Shown one piece after another: positions 25,972-37,050 of a stretch of DNA of 64,000 nt. Numbering within the stretch: position 1 is the first letter of the stretch; each line of letters begins with the position of its first letter. Source of the DNA: Datisca glomerata (Eukaryota; Streptophyta; Magnoliopsida; Cucurbitales; Datiscaceae). The position numbers were made by a program, and so were the translations under genes. The notes below the pieces were generated by a model that made no database searches, had not been told where the DNA came from, and worked only from the letters and a program-made list of their open reading frames with translations. The stretch is taken from positions 248,001 to 312,000 of the forward strand of contig QANY01008599.1 of assembly GCA_003255025.1 (NCBI GenBank), read 5' to 3'.

Positions 25972-26427
25972 TCAACGTACTGAGTAATTTTTTTTAGTTG
26001 TGTATGTCATCTGATCCCTTCATTCATTACCCAAGCCTTTACAGGCCACTAGTGTAAATAGAATAATAATGTTATCAATAAAATAATAAAAAGAGGGAAA
26101 TGGTCGCTCTCTCCCCTATGGGAGGGGATTGATCCCCATTTTCTCCTATATTATTTGAGGATTTATTACACCTATAGGATCTCACCCATACTCGTTGGAT
26201 CTTTTGTCAGGTGTTGGATCTTTTGTCAGGTGTTGGACTCTTCACTCCATCCATTCCTCTCAACTGTCTCATCCCCTAATCTTCTAGTCGCCAAATCACT
26301 CACAATCGCATGGTCTTTTTTAGTGACTCAGATCTCCACCTTCCCGTTCTTGCGCGGGGATCTCCTCACTATTTCTCGACTGACCGTTTCCGTCCACATG
26401 ACATGGTGCAGGTTTTGCGCCTGTTCA
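25884..26427 (-). repeat. Gypsy 3' LTR (left copy)
   Basis: Plus strand runs TGAAATCTTGTTAC ... GCGCCTGTTCA and aligns throughout with 36547-37050. It contains a (GA)n microsatellite at about 25934-25968 that is much shorter in the other LTR, and a GTTGGATCTTTTGTCAGGT duplication near 26195-26233 absent from the other copy. These explain its 544-bp length against 504 bp. Confidence 0.9.
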
Positions 26428-26440
26428 TTTCCCCTCATTA
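26428..26440 (-). other. Gypsy polypurine tract
   Basis: The minus strand reads TAATGAGGGGAAA directly before the 3' LTR, the expected purine-rich primer. Confidence 0.7.
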
Positions 26441-27086
26441 CATTCAGCTTTCAATTCATTGAAATCTAATGAATGCATTTTGCGTGTTTCTTGACAGGGG
26501 ATTGGCGGCTTCATCCTTTTTCATATTTGTACTCTTGCAAACATCAATAACGCGTAGAAAAAATAGGTACATTAGATTATAGAAACGTATACCATCATTG
26601 CCTTACCCGACATGTTTCTCGGGAACGACATTTTATCACTGGTTCGTGTCATTCCTCCTTCCTGTACTCGGTTCTCGGTGCGAATCGTGCATTTTTAGAA
26701 CACGCTCATAGTTATCACGCGCGTTGCTTCACCTACCCGCTCTCGGGTGGTGCAAGTTTTCAAGACACATCTCCTTCTTTTTCTAACTGTCATTTCGTCA
26801 TTTTCCCATTCGAATGATGGCTGACATTGTCATTTCAAACGTCCTGTCCCTATGCACCTGTTGCACTTCCACGCCTTTTCTTTTTCAGAATTGATTGTGT
26901 TTCGTTTTTCTTTCAAATCCGTAAATTGAATTTCATTCCCTTTTCGCATCCGTAGAGCCTTTTTAAAGTCTTTGTCTTCCTTATTTCGCCTCTACGCACA
27001 CCCCATCCCATGTAAGTCTCATTTCTTTTCCTCCATTTTTGCCATGTTTTTGTTCATTTCTTCTTCTCGGAGGTTCTTTGTCAATT

Positions 27087-29142
27087 ATGGGAGACATAGT
27101 TAAGGTCAGTATTCCATTGGTTAGGAAGCGAGACAAGTTCAACCGTTATAAATATGCATTCCCCTCTGACGTCGTTTACGGTTTTGGGGACGGGGTACCT
27201 AAGTCTTTCCCCTGCAATCCCTCGTATCAAATCACCATAGCCCCTATATATATAGTTTTAGGAAACTCCCATTCTCCCCCCTCTTTCAAGAATTTTTTAG
27301 CACTTTCTATCTCTCCCCCTCCCAATATACTCCTAACACGTACAAAGTTCTTTTATGGATAGAAGCTTTAAACACGAGGTATAACCTTAACATAGGTGTA
27401 GATGAAATTTTTACCGCGTACATGGTTAAGAAGCACGGCGCGTCTTACTACTTGGCTCCATGTGCTAGCGAGAAACAGGGAGGTCTAATCATTGATCTTC
27501 TAAGGGGGATAAAGGTTGGGAAGATGAGACCCTCCTGATTGGCGGGAACTGGGGCGGTGATGGCCGCTGGATCATCCCCAGGATCTGAGGCTCTTTCAGT
27601 AAATAGTCAGAACTTCGGTCTCTCTTTTCCCTTTCTCTTTTCTCTCTTCTTCTTTCTTCTTCTTTTTTTCAACCGACCTTTTCCTCTTTTTATGCAGATA
27701 AGAATTTAAACAAAAAGTCTTTCATCCCCAAAGATGTATCCATTTGGCTCTCCGCTGCCTATAACTACCCAGAATGGGATTGGAGAGATATCCTCGATCC
27801 AAGGAGCTAGATCGACATTGCCTACACCCCCGCTCTCGTAGCAGAGGCCGTTACTCCTTTTTCTGCTTCAGATATTCCTCGGGCCATCCTCGTTCCTGCT
27901 TTCACAACGTCGTGGTGTCCAGTTCTTCCGGATCTGAGCAGGAGGAAGAGGAAGAACATAAAGAAGAAAGAGAACGAGAAGCAGAGCGGAAAGAAGCCAA
28001 AGATCAAGATGTGTTATTTCACTTTTCTCACGATTAGTTAGAGATGTCGAAGCGTCTCCGGAGAACCTTATGGGGACTGTTGGCGGGGAGAGGAACGTTC
28101 ACCCGAGGATGGAGGACGCTAACACCTCTGGTAGCGTCCCCGATACTGCTGCAGCGCCAAATCTCACTCACGTTCTTGCTGCCATTCCACCCCCTGCTTC
28201 ATTTTATCCTTCTACCCCCACAGTCGAGGTCGTTTCATCACCAGAAGAGGTTTCTCCCCCTCCTCCCCCGACTGCTTGGAGGTCAGTGACTTCATCTGCT
28301 GGCTTAGGGGATGGCTGAGGAGACTAACGTCTAAAGTTGGCATCGCTATATGGCAGCTCCACCCGTTCATGCTTCTGTGAGCTTCTTGAAGGATCCCCGT
28401 TCTTCGCACATGGTCGCGAAAGGGATCAAGTCTGACGTGGACACGGCTGCCCTCTACCAGATTTCTATTACTGAAAAGATCATCGGCCTTAGTCATAATA
28501 TGATGCATGTATTACTTTCTTTGATTTCATCTCTTTGCTTTTTCCTATATATTGTTCTGTTTACTAACACTTGGAGGTTTTTTACAGGCTGCGACTTATC
28601 ACAACAGACTTCAGAAAGACATCCGCTCTATTGAGCTCAAGATGGCAGGATTCAGGATGAAGATGCAGGAGACCAACAAGTCTTACGACGTCGTTCTTGC
28701 CAAGCAGGATAATCTGGGGAAGGTGGAGGTCGATCTCTAACGGGACATCGCCTGTCTCACTGAAGAGTTGGATGTTGTCACGGTTGAGCAGGCGAGTTCG
28801 GAGGAGTCTCTGCGGGAGTCAAAGAAGACTGTCGAGATCAGCGACGAGAACTTGTCCATAGTTGAAGGGAAGCTGACTGAGGCAGAAGAGAATTTGTCAT
28901 CTGCATTGGCTGCTTTGGCTAAGGCTGGTGAGCGGGAAACTGAATTTGAGGCTGAATACCAGGCCATTATTGATCAGGCTGAGGGTATGAGCTATATTGC
29001 GGGTTACCATGACGCCAAATCTGACAAGGCTCCCCGCATGCCTCTCGTTGACCTTTCCGATGACCCTGTCAGACTTGATCCTGCCGTTCATGTTCCCGCT
29101 TCTGACCCTCCTACAGAGGCCACTCATAAAGAGGAGTCTTAG
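27087..29142 (+). pseudogene. Opposite-strand extra ORF of the Tat element
   Basis: Plus-strand coding-like region running against gag-pol, between integrase and the 3' LTR. Pieces: 27087-27360 (M-G-D-I-V-K-V-S..), 27360-27590, about 27700-28030 (E/K-rich end), 28330-28510, then after a likely intron 28588-28740 and 28768-29142. The last two form a long heptad-like coiled coil rich in Glu, Lys, Leu and Ala (S-L-R-E-S-K-K-T-V-E..). Stops and frame changes show it is broken. Such antisense ORFs are known in Tat elements and their function is not settled; I do not assign one. Confidence 0.65.
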
Positions 29143-29589
29143 TTTAGCTTCCTTGCATTTTAGTTTTCCATGTAACTTTCTTTCCTTTTCTTTTTTTGAT
29201 ATATTTCTGAAGTTTAATGAGAAGATCTTTCATGTTTCATCGTTTCTTCTATCAGCTTTCCTTTTTCAGTACTTCAAACGATCTCCTGCTTCTGCTTTCT
29301 TTTATCATTTTTTCAAACACTTCGGCAAAAATTCAGAGAAATATGTTCCTTTTTTCCAAACACTTAGCAGAAAGTTTCTTATTTCTATAGTTACCTAATT
29401 TACCAGTACTCGTCCCTCTCCATTTTTTTGTTTACTTTGAATAGTAGAGTTTACCCTGGTTGATTCATGATGCAATAGAGCGGGCCCGTTCCCTTTTGGT
29501 GGAGCAACCTGTTTTCATAGCTTTTAGGTCTTGTCGTTCTGTTTGTTCCTCTTTTTTCGTCTGTCTTTAGGAGATTTTTTTTTTGGAGC

Positions 29590-29925
29590 AGGACCTAGGG
29601 AATGCTCCTCCAAATGACTTTATGCTCTTATTTTTTTGCAAGAGTAGGACTTATGAGCTACCCCTCCCATGACCTTTATGTCATTATTTCATTTTGAGAG
29701 TAAGACTTATGGATTGCCCCCCCCCCCAAGGACTTTATGCCCTTATTTCTTTCTGAAAGTAGGACTTATTGACTACCCCTCCCAAGGACTTTATGACATA
29801 TTTCCTTCTGAAAGTAGGACTTATGAACCACCCCTCCCAAGGACTTTATGTCATATTTTCTTCTGAGAGTAGGACTTATGAACTGCCCATCCCAAGGACT
29901 TTATGTCCTTATTTCCGTTGTAGTT
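29590..29925 (+). repeat. Tandem repeats of about 55-60 bp in the Tat element
   Basis: Six diverged units, each with AGTAGGACTTATGA, a C-rich patch (CTACCCCTCCCAAGG) and ACTTTATGTCATTATTTC. One unit carries a run of 11 C (29719-29729). They lie between the opposite-strand ORF and integrase. Spacer tandem repeats of this kind are common in Tat/Ogre elements. Confidence 0.85.
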
Positions 29926-29999
29926 TTTAGTGTAAAGGGGAGAGTTAACACCGTGAATTTTTACGTGAAAAATCCTTGCAAGAAAAAACCACGGGAAAA

Positions 30000-31165
30000 A
30001 TGTTCACTATAATGAATGTTACAATTTTTAAGCAAAGTATTTCTTTAGGTGGGCGCATTCCAAGGCTTTGGTAGATCTGTTCCTTCTTCTATTTTCATAC
30101 GGTAGTAGTCACTTCCTCCTATTCCGCTGATGATATATGGCCCTTCCCATGTTGGCCCAAGCTTTCCCTATGTCTAGAAGATCTTTTTTAGAACCGTGTC
30201 TTCCTTCTGGAATTCCCGCTTTCGTACCTTTTTCTGGAAGTAAGATTTCCTCTTCTAATTGTAATGGGCCATCCAATCTAGGGCTGCTTCTCGTCGTTCC
30301 TCCAACTCATCATGGCTATTTCTGAGGAGTCCTTCATTTTACTGTTCGCTCAGTTTAGATCCCATAATGGGCCTTACGATTTCATCAAGAATCATGGCTT
30401 CCGCTCTGTATGCTAGAGCGAATGGTGTTTCACCTGTTGTTTCTCTAGGAGTTGTTCTGTATGCCCATAGTACTGTTGGTATTTCTTCCACCCACTTTCT
30501 TTGGCTGACTCTAGTCATTTCTTTAAATTGTCAAGTATAATTCAGTTTGAGTTCCCAGCTTGTCCGTGTCCCTTGGATAGTATGGTGTGGAGAATCGATT
30601 GATGATTTTCAAGTCTTCGCAAAAGGTTTTCACCATGTTCCCGGTGAACTGGAGCCCGTTGTGAGATACGGGGACCCGGGGAATTTCGTATATGCATACC
30701 ATGTTCTTGCACAGAAATCTTTCACCTCATATTCATGAATTCTTGCGAAAGCTTCAGCCTCAATCCATTCAGTGAAGTAATCTGTTGCGACCAATAAGAA
30801 GCATTACTGAGCAGGTGCCATGGAGAGTGGTCCGATAATGTCTGGGGCCCACTGCATGAACTACCAATGACTCGTAACAGATTTGGGCTCTCCAGGGGGC
30901 ATCTTGACCGCGGGTGCAAAGCGCTGACACTTATCACATTTCTTAACATGTTTCTTAGCATCTTGGTGCATCTTCGGCCAGTAGTACCATTCGTTTATCA
31001 CTTTATAAACTAAAGATCTGCCCCCAGTGTGATTTTCACATACCCCCTTCGTGAATTCCTACTAACACATATTGGGCTTCCTTCTCCCGCAGACACTTCG
31101 GGTACAGACCTGCAAAAGATTTCTTATACAATAGTTCATTTACCAATGTATATATGGAGCTCTGC
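30000..31165 (-). pseudogene. Gypsy integrase remnant
   Basis: Read on the minus strand in several frames. At about 30870-30960 is the zinc-binding end with C-D-K-C-Q-R-F-A. Near 30690-30870 is the catalytic core start (W-A-x-D-I-I-G-P-L, then A-T-D-Y-F-T-E-W-I-E-A). Around 30390-30500 are W-V-E-E-I-P-T-V-L-W-A-Y-R-T-T and T-P-F-A-L-A-Y. Around 30060-30150 is a G-P-Y-I-I C-terminal motif. At least five stops interrupt it. Confidence 0.85.
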
Positions 31166-31167
31166 TA

Positions 31168-31700
31168 TTACACCTTCCTAGCGAGGAGCTTGTCTTCCGG
31201 GAGTACTCCTCCCTTCAGATAATGGATTATGTTGTCCTGCCAACAAGGTTCTCCTTCTACTTTGATATCAGTTATGCTGTTCCACAAGAGTGAGGTACTT
31301 GGTCTCTCCAAAAATTCCACAGGAACGTTCCTCTTATACGGGAATTGCAATGATGATCCTAAGTTCTCAGTTCTCGAGATCTGTTGGATCTGGTAGTCTT
31401 TCAACGTGCTTATGAGGTCATTTTCCCGTTGTAGATAGCTTATCATCCTTTCATCTTCGCTATGTATACCCCTGTGTCCTGTTTTACGATTGACATGGAA
31501 TCACAAAATATCTTAACATGTGTTACCTCATATTCCCGTAGCAGTGCCACGCTCGCTATTAGCGCTTCATTGTTTGACACGTTGAATCTGAAAGAGATGG
31601 AATGCTCCAATGTTTCTCCAAAGGGGGTCTGCATCACCGCCCTTGCTCTTGCTCCTTTGTTATTTGAAGCACCATCAATGTATTAATTTCCAAGGCCAGT
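31168..31700 (-). pseudogene. Second (archaeal-type) RNase H of the Tat element
   Basis: Frame 31443-31637 has F-R-F-N-V-S-N-N-E-A-L-I-A (the conserved S-N-N-x-A-E/L region) and H-V-K-I-F-C-D-S, the segment with a catalytic Asp. The frame before it is shifted near the D-G-A-S-N motif. The linker 31168-31446 (ending Y-L-K-G-G-V-L-P-E-D-K) leads to integrase. This extra domain identifies the Tat branch. Confidence 0.8.
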
Positions 31701-32185
31701 TCTTAATTTCTTCGTGAGGTCCCCTTTCGAATTTTCCTTCAATGAAGTCTGCAACGAAGTCTGTTAGTGCATTCCCTTTTATTGAGGTTCTGGGCTCGTA
31801 ATGAATGTCATACTAGCTTATCTCAATCGACCATTTTTCCATTCTCCCGCTTACCTCTAGAGAGCGCAGAAGACTCTTGACAGGTGAATCCGTCAACATT
31901 CTGATGCTATGTGCCTGAAAATAGGGTCTCAGTTTTCGTGTAGAGGTTACAATGGCCAGCACCAACTTCTCCATCAGTTTATATCTCACTTCGGCCGCTA
32001 CAAGGCTTTTACTGATGAAGTACACGGGCCTCTGCTTTCTTCCTCCTCCTTGATACGTACGATGCTGACGGCGACCGTCGAAACAGTAACATACAACATG
32101 AGTTGTTCACCTGGTACTGGCTTAGAGAGTAAAAGTTGTCAGGTATTCCTTAATTCTGCCGAGAGTTTATTCACATTCCTCATTC
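31700..32185 (-). pseudogene. RNase H (RT-linked) remnant of the Tat element
   Basis: Frames show R-P-Y-F-Q-A-H-S-I-R-M-L-T-D (31813-32025) and, upstream, L-L-S-K-P-V-P-G-E-Q-L and S-I-V-R-I-K-E-E in other frames. This is the usual Ty3/Gypsy RT-RNase H sequence. It is separated from RT by the solo LTR at 32191-33347. Confidence 0.8.
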
Positions 32186-32190
32186 CACCT

Positions 32191-33347
32191 GTTACGATTT
32201 TTTTGTGCAAGTGTATACTATTGTCGTCAAGTAATTAATTTATATAAAAATAGAGTTATGTTCATAGGATTGATTGAAATTAATAATTGAAATGAACTAA
32301 ACCTTAATTCTACTTAAGAATGATGAAAAGTTGAGATTTTCAACTAAACTAAAAATCTAATTAAACTAAAATGATAAAGATTTGACAAAGATAAAATTTG
32401 AATAGTTAAAAGTTCTGAGGTTTTCGATTTCACCAAACTAAACATGCTCTAAATTCTAATTGCCAATTAATTAAAGTTTATTCAGGACATTGATAACAAT
32501 TTTTTCTAATATGATTATCAATATTTCTCAAACATTGATAATAATGAATCATAAATACGAATAATACATCTTTATCATGGTTCAATATAATGAAACTCAC
32601 TGAGCACAATAAATTATAGTTACTACACTAGATTCATAATTATCTCTAACTTATGAAATTCTAATGGTGTTATAAATAAAGAAAAGATTCAATCGTCACT
32701 TTTCGGTCTCAGAATTAAATCTAAAATCATGCAATAGTTGGCTAGACAATCACAAGCATTAAGAACGAATTATAACACTTAATAATACTGAATAATCATT
32801 GATTGAATTAAAAATTAAATTTTATGAACAATAATGATTTGGCTACGTCGTAGCTCTAGATAAGAAATTTAGAACATACTAAAATAAGAAGATATCCTAA
32901 TAATATTCATGAACATAGAGGAAAAGTGAATAAAAAACTATATTTGAGGATGAATTGAAGTTGAGATCCGTCTCCCGATTAAATTCATCTTCATTTCCTC
33001 TCCAAAAAGCTTTCTCATCTGCCCATCATGTCCAAAAAAAGTCCTCCAAGAATATTAAAATATTATATTTATATACTAGGGTTCGTCAAGGATTAAATTG
33101 AAGTAAAAGAATTACAAATAAATCTAAAATTGTGCCAGCGTCGCAACGCTGGGAGGTCAGCGCCGTTCTTTTTGTAATTTTTCTGAATTTTTGACTTTCA
33201 AATCTTTCCAAATCAATCCAAATGCAATTGAATATCAAACTTACAAGATAAAAATAAAAATAAACATAAATCAAACAATAAAACTCAAAGAACAATTAAA
33301 ATTAAAGTTAAGATTATCTAAAATATGAGTGTGAAACACACTCATCA
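32191..33347 (-). mobile_element. Solo LTR (Athila-like Gypsy?) inside the Tat element
   Basis: 1157-bp AT-rich non-coding insert flanked by a perfect 5-bp duplication CACCT (32186-32190 and 33348-33352). Read on the minus strand it begins TGATGAGTGTGTTTCACACTCA and ends ACAATAGTATACACTTGCAC...CGTAAC. Removing it rejoins the RT-RNase H connection, where the frame runs D-R then W-N-E-E-C-E. No internal region or second LTR is present, so it is a solo LTR. The similarity of its 3' end to Athila LTRs is from memory; its terminal CA is not perfect. Confidence 0.8.
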
Positions 33348-33352
33348 CACCT

Positions 33353-34270
33353 GTCTACATAATTCTTTCTAAACTTTTCAAAAAATGGTTTACAATTGTC
33401 CGTAGACCTCGAGATAAATTTGTTCAGGGTGGTTAACCTTCTTGTTAACCCATGTATCTCTTTTCGATTTTATGGAGATTTCATCTCCATAATTGCCTTC
33501 ACTTGTTCCAGGTTTACTTTGATTCCCCGTTGTTTTACCAGGTGCCCGAGGAACTTTCTCACAGCTACCCCGAACGTACACTTTTCCAGATTTAGCTTCA
33601 TGGAGTTTTCTCTTAGAACTACAAAGGATTTTTCAAGATCTCGAATATGGTCCTCCCGTTTCTGGCTTTTAACCATCATGTCGTTTACATAGACTTCCAC
33701 GTTTTCCCCGATCTGTTCATAAAAATGTTGTTCACTAGTCTTTGACAGGTAGCACCTGCATTTTTAGTCCAAATGACATAACTTTATAACAGTAGGTACC
33801 ATATTCGATAATAAATGAAATTTTTTCCTAATTAGGTTGAAACATTCTCACCTGATTGTATCCAGAGTAAGAGTCCATGAAGCTGAGTAACTCGTGTCCT
33901 TGAAGTGGCATTCACCATCTGATCTATCTTCGGCAGTGGGTATTTATCTTTGGTGCAGGCTTTATTCAAGTTAGTGAAGGCCACACACATTCTCTATTTT
34001 TCACTTTTCTTCCGTACCATTACCACATTGGCTAACCATTCTGGGTAGTCCACTTCCTGAACAAAACCGACTCTCAAGAACTTTTCGACTTCTTCCTTGA
34101 TTGCTTGATTCCATTCTGGGGCAAAGCTCCCTTCCTCTGCTTTACTGGATTCACAATGGGATCCGTATTCAACTTATGACATATGATTTCTTTGGGGATG
34201 TCTAACATCACTCGTGCCATAGTTGCAAACACATCATTATTTTCCCTTAAGAATTTCACTAACTTTTATT
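33353..34270 (-). pseudogene. Gypsy reverse transcriptase remnant
   Basis: Minus-strand frames 33470-33700, 33390-33581 and 34074-34259 plus intervening broken sequence. The active-site box reads V-Y-V-N-D-M-M-V-K-S, so the usual Y-x-D-D has Asn for its first Asp. Downstream are L-N-L-E-K-C-T-F-G-V and F-L-G-H-L-V. At the N-terminal side are N-D-V-F-A and N-T-D-P-I-V-N-P-V-K-Q-R. Not functional. Confidence 0.87.
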
Positions 34271-34499
34271 TCACTCCTTTCCAGACGGGTACCAACATTA
34301 GTCATCTTCTGGGTTCCTTCCTTCAAGCATACAAGTCTCATTTCTTCCCCCACCCCGTACTTAGGTCCGTCTTCCCTGTTTCTCTGTGATTGCTATAAAT
34401 CCGCGGGTCACTTGCCCTCTGCCTTTTTTCCCCTCTTCTTGAAGGATTCCAGAGCAGTCATTGAGCAAATGCGAGCAACGGCTTGATCTCCCCTTATCT

Positions 34500-34920
34500 T
34501 TTTAACCCACTTTAGTGTCGGGTATTTTAGTACTTAGTAGAAAGTTGAAGGGACGACTTTCATTTTGTGGAGCCAGGTTCTTCCTAAGATAGCGTTATAG
34601 GAAACAATGTGCTAACTATCATGAAATCAGTCATATAGTTGAAGGGGTCTGCATTCACTAGGAGGACAATGGTTCCCTTTAAGTAGCTGATGGCTCCATT
34701 GAAGCCTATCAATGATTGCGAAGTTCCTTGCAGCTCTTGCTCTCCATTGACATTTTTTCCCAAGGTTGCCTGGTATAAAATATTCATTGCACTCTCATCA
34801 CCACCAGGACTCTCCTTAGCAAGCATTTGGTGACTTGTATCGAGATGACAAGAGCATAATTGTGATGCCCGTCATGCTCCAAGTCCAGATCGTCGAATAC
34901 CAGTGGTGAATTCCTGCTAA
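34500..34920 (-). pseudogene. Gypsy protease-region remnant
   Basis: The 34584-34826 frame has G-D-E-S-A-M-N-I-L-Y, corresponding to the D-G/S-G-S-x-x-N-I-L-Y active-site region of Tat proteases. It is followed by L-I-G-F-N-G. Its catalytic D-x-G lies at a frame break just upstream. Confidence 0.65.
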
Positions 34921-35171
34921 CACTTGGGAGTTCTTCTAGGCATTTTTCCAATATTGACTTTTTACAATAGATCTTTATTTCCTTCCTCGTTGTCCCTTCT
35001 CGTTCTATGAGTGCAATAACCGTGTTGACGATGCGGATGGGTTGTTTCTCGTTGTCTTTCTTATCTCCCCCGTGATTGTCCTTTTATGTTTCCCATTTAT
35101 GTTATTCTTCTTTTTTCATGAACTGACAGAGGTACTTATCTCGTGTAATGTCCGTTGCTCCTGTGAAAGGA

Positions 35172-36315
35172 TCAGTACTTGTCTTTATCCTTGTAGCTTG
35201 GTTCTTTTGTAAGTGGGGACAGTCTTTTGAGCCAAGGCTTGTCCTTAATCATATCCAAGATTTGGTTCACTGGTATGGTCAATGGCATGTAGACCTTATC
35301 TCTCAGATTTACCTTATCTGAGTCCCACCTTCGATATCTCGTTCTCTCCTGCTTGTCGCTTCTCCCGTCTTCTCTTTCAATTCTGTTAGATTTTGAACTT
35401 CTTTCCCGTTTTCTTGACTCCTCAGTCTTCCGTTCGGCGGCCTTCAGCATGCTTCTTTACTCTTCTTCCATAGTAATGTAGGCTTGCTCCCGCTGGAAGG
35501 CTTCTGCAATGGACAGTTGCTTCATGTTAGATAGATCTTCGAATAAGGGTGAGTTCGGGTCTAACCCCCGTCTGAAGGCCAGTCTGGCAACTCGATCATC
35601 GCATCTCTTGACTTTTACCATTTCGTCCTTAAATCTATGAGTGTATTCTCATAGAGACTCACCTCTCTTGGCGGAAATTTCTAAGAGATACTCTGTGTCC
35701 TCCATGACCGCTCGATAGGTAGAGTACTAGTCTAAGAAGACAGAAGACATAACAGCAACATTAGTAATTGAATGTGTAAGGAGGGAATGATACAATTTCA
35801 GAGTTGTCCCATCCAAGCTAGTGGGGAGCATCCTGCACATCAGTTTATCCTCTTGTTGATACATCGCCATTACTTGTTTGAATCGTCGGAGGTGGTCTAT
35901 GGGGTCTATTTTTCCTTCGTAACATTTAAATTTGGAGGCCACGAACTTTATAGGTACAGGTGCCTTTAGGATCTCAAGGCTTAATGGGGTACGAGTGAGG
36001 TATTCGAGGTTGGTCATTACCGTACTTTCTAGGTTTCTCATTTCCATCCTTTTCTGGTCCAATAATTCATCCGCCTCCTCTTTTATTATGACTCGGGACT
36101 AGCGAGCTACTCCCGTAGTCTCCTTCATGTGGTTTTGGGATTGGACTTCTACCTCCTCCCATTGTACGTTCATATTTGTCCTTGTGGTTTTCTTGTCTTA
36201 TATCTTGCTTGTTGCCCCTTGATTGGATTTCTCGCTCCTCGTTATTCACCATTTTACTGACTTCAGCACTTGTCCTTGCCAGCTCTTGTTGAAGCGTGTT
36301 AATACGGTCATGCAC
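35172..36315 (-). pseudogene. Gypsy gag remnant
   Basis: Frame 35727-36062 has P-F-V/I-K-F-V-A-S-K-F-K-C-Y-E-G-K-I-D-P and H-L-R-R-F-K-Q-V-M-A, a typical retrotransposon gag core. Frame 36067-36315 gives the N-terminal coiled-coil-like part. Frame 35172-35450 gives the basic, Arg/Lys/Ser-rich C-terminal part ending in L-T-I-P-V-N-Q-I-L. Stops separate the three. Confidence 0.82.
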
Positions 36316-36529
36316 AGTCTATCATGCGTTGTGCAGTGCCTCCGTGTTTCTCCTTTCCATTTCCTTCAATCCGTTTAGGATTGTCTGTAGCAGTTCAGTC
36401 GGTGGAGTTGGTTGATCCACATGATCGTCTCCGTTTTTAATCTCATTTTCTTCATTCAAAGTCGTGTTTGATCTAGTTCTATGCATGTCTAGTATTTCTT
36501 AGGTGAGTTTCTCGAGTTTTGCTTTTGTA

Positions 36530-36546
36530 TCTCAATGAAAGCACCA
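36530..36546 (-). other. Gypsy primer-binding site
   Basis: The minus strand reads TGGTGCTTTCATTGAGA directly after the 5' LTR end (..TTCCA). Position and TGG start fit a tRNA-primed site; I do not name the tRNA. Confidence 0.75.
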
Positions 36547-37050
36547 TGGAATCTTGTTACAGATTAATGAGAAATAACTAAGAGATTAAAGAGTGAGAGA
36601 GAGAGAGAGAGTAGTCAATGCACTGAGTAGTTTTTTTTAGTTGTGTGTATCATATGATCCCTTCGTTCATTACCCAAGCCTTTATAGGCCACTAGGTGTA
36701 AACAGAATAACAATTTTGTCAATAAAATAGTAAAAGGAGGGGAATGGTCACCCTCTCCCCTATGGAGGGGAATGATCCTCCTTTCTCTTATATTTTTAGA
36801 AGATTTATTATAGCCATAGAATCTCTCTCATACTCGTTGGATCTTTTGTCAGGTGTGGAACCCTTCACTCCATCCATTCCTCTCAACTGTCTCATCCCTT
36901 AGTCCTTCAGTGGCCAAATCAGTCGCAGTCGCGTGATCTTTTCTCGTGACTCAGATCTCCTCCTTCATGTTCTTACGTGAGGATCTCCTCACTGCTTCTC
37001 AGTTGATCATTTACGTCCACGTGACATGGTGCAGGTTTTATGCATGTTCA
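36547..37050 (-). repeat. Gypsy 5' LTR (right copy)
   Basis: 504 bp. The plus strand runs TGGAATCTTGTTACAG ... TTATGCATGTTCA. It shares with the left LTR the GA microsatellite, CATTACCCAAGCCTTTA, CTCTCCCCTATG and GACATGGTGCAGG landmarks. Confidence 0.9.

Larger units (their letters stand above)
25884..37050 (-). mobile_element. Ty3/Gypsy retrotransposon of Tat type, degenerate
   Basis: Two LTRs (25884-26427 and 36547-37050) enclose a minus-strand gag, protease, RT, RNase H, second RNase H, integrase order. Having a second, archaeal-type RNase H before integrase is typical of the Tat branch. Between integrase and the 3' LTR lie tandem repeats and an opposite-strand ORF, also reported for Tat elements. 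Coding parts are broken by stops and frameshifts. A solo LTR sits inside the RT/RNase H boundary. No matching target duplication was found (ACCAA on the left, ATAGG on the right), so flanks have mutated or the element recombined. Confidence 0.88.

Noticed and set aside
25884..37050. A target-site duplication for the Tat element
   Set aside because: Five-base flanks ACCAA and ATAGG do not match, and no shifted boundary gave a match together with TG..CA ends.
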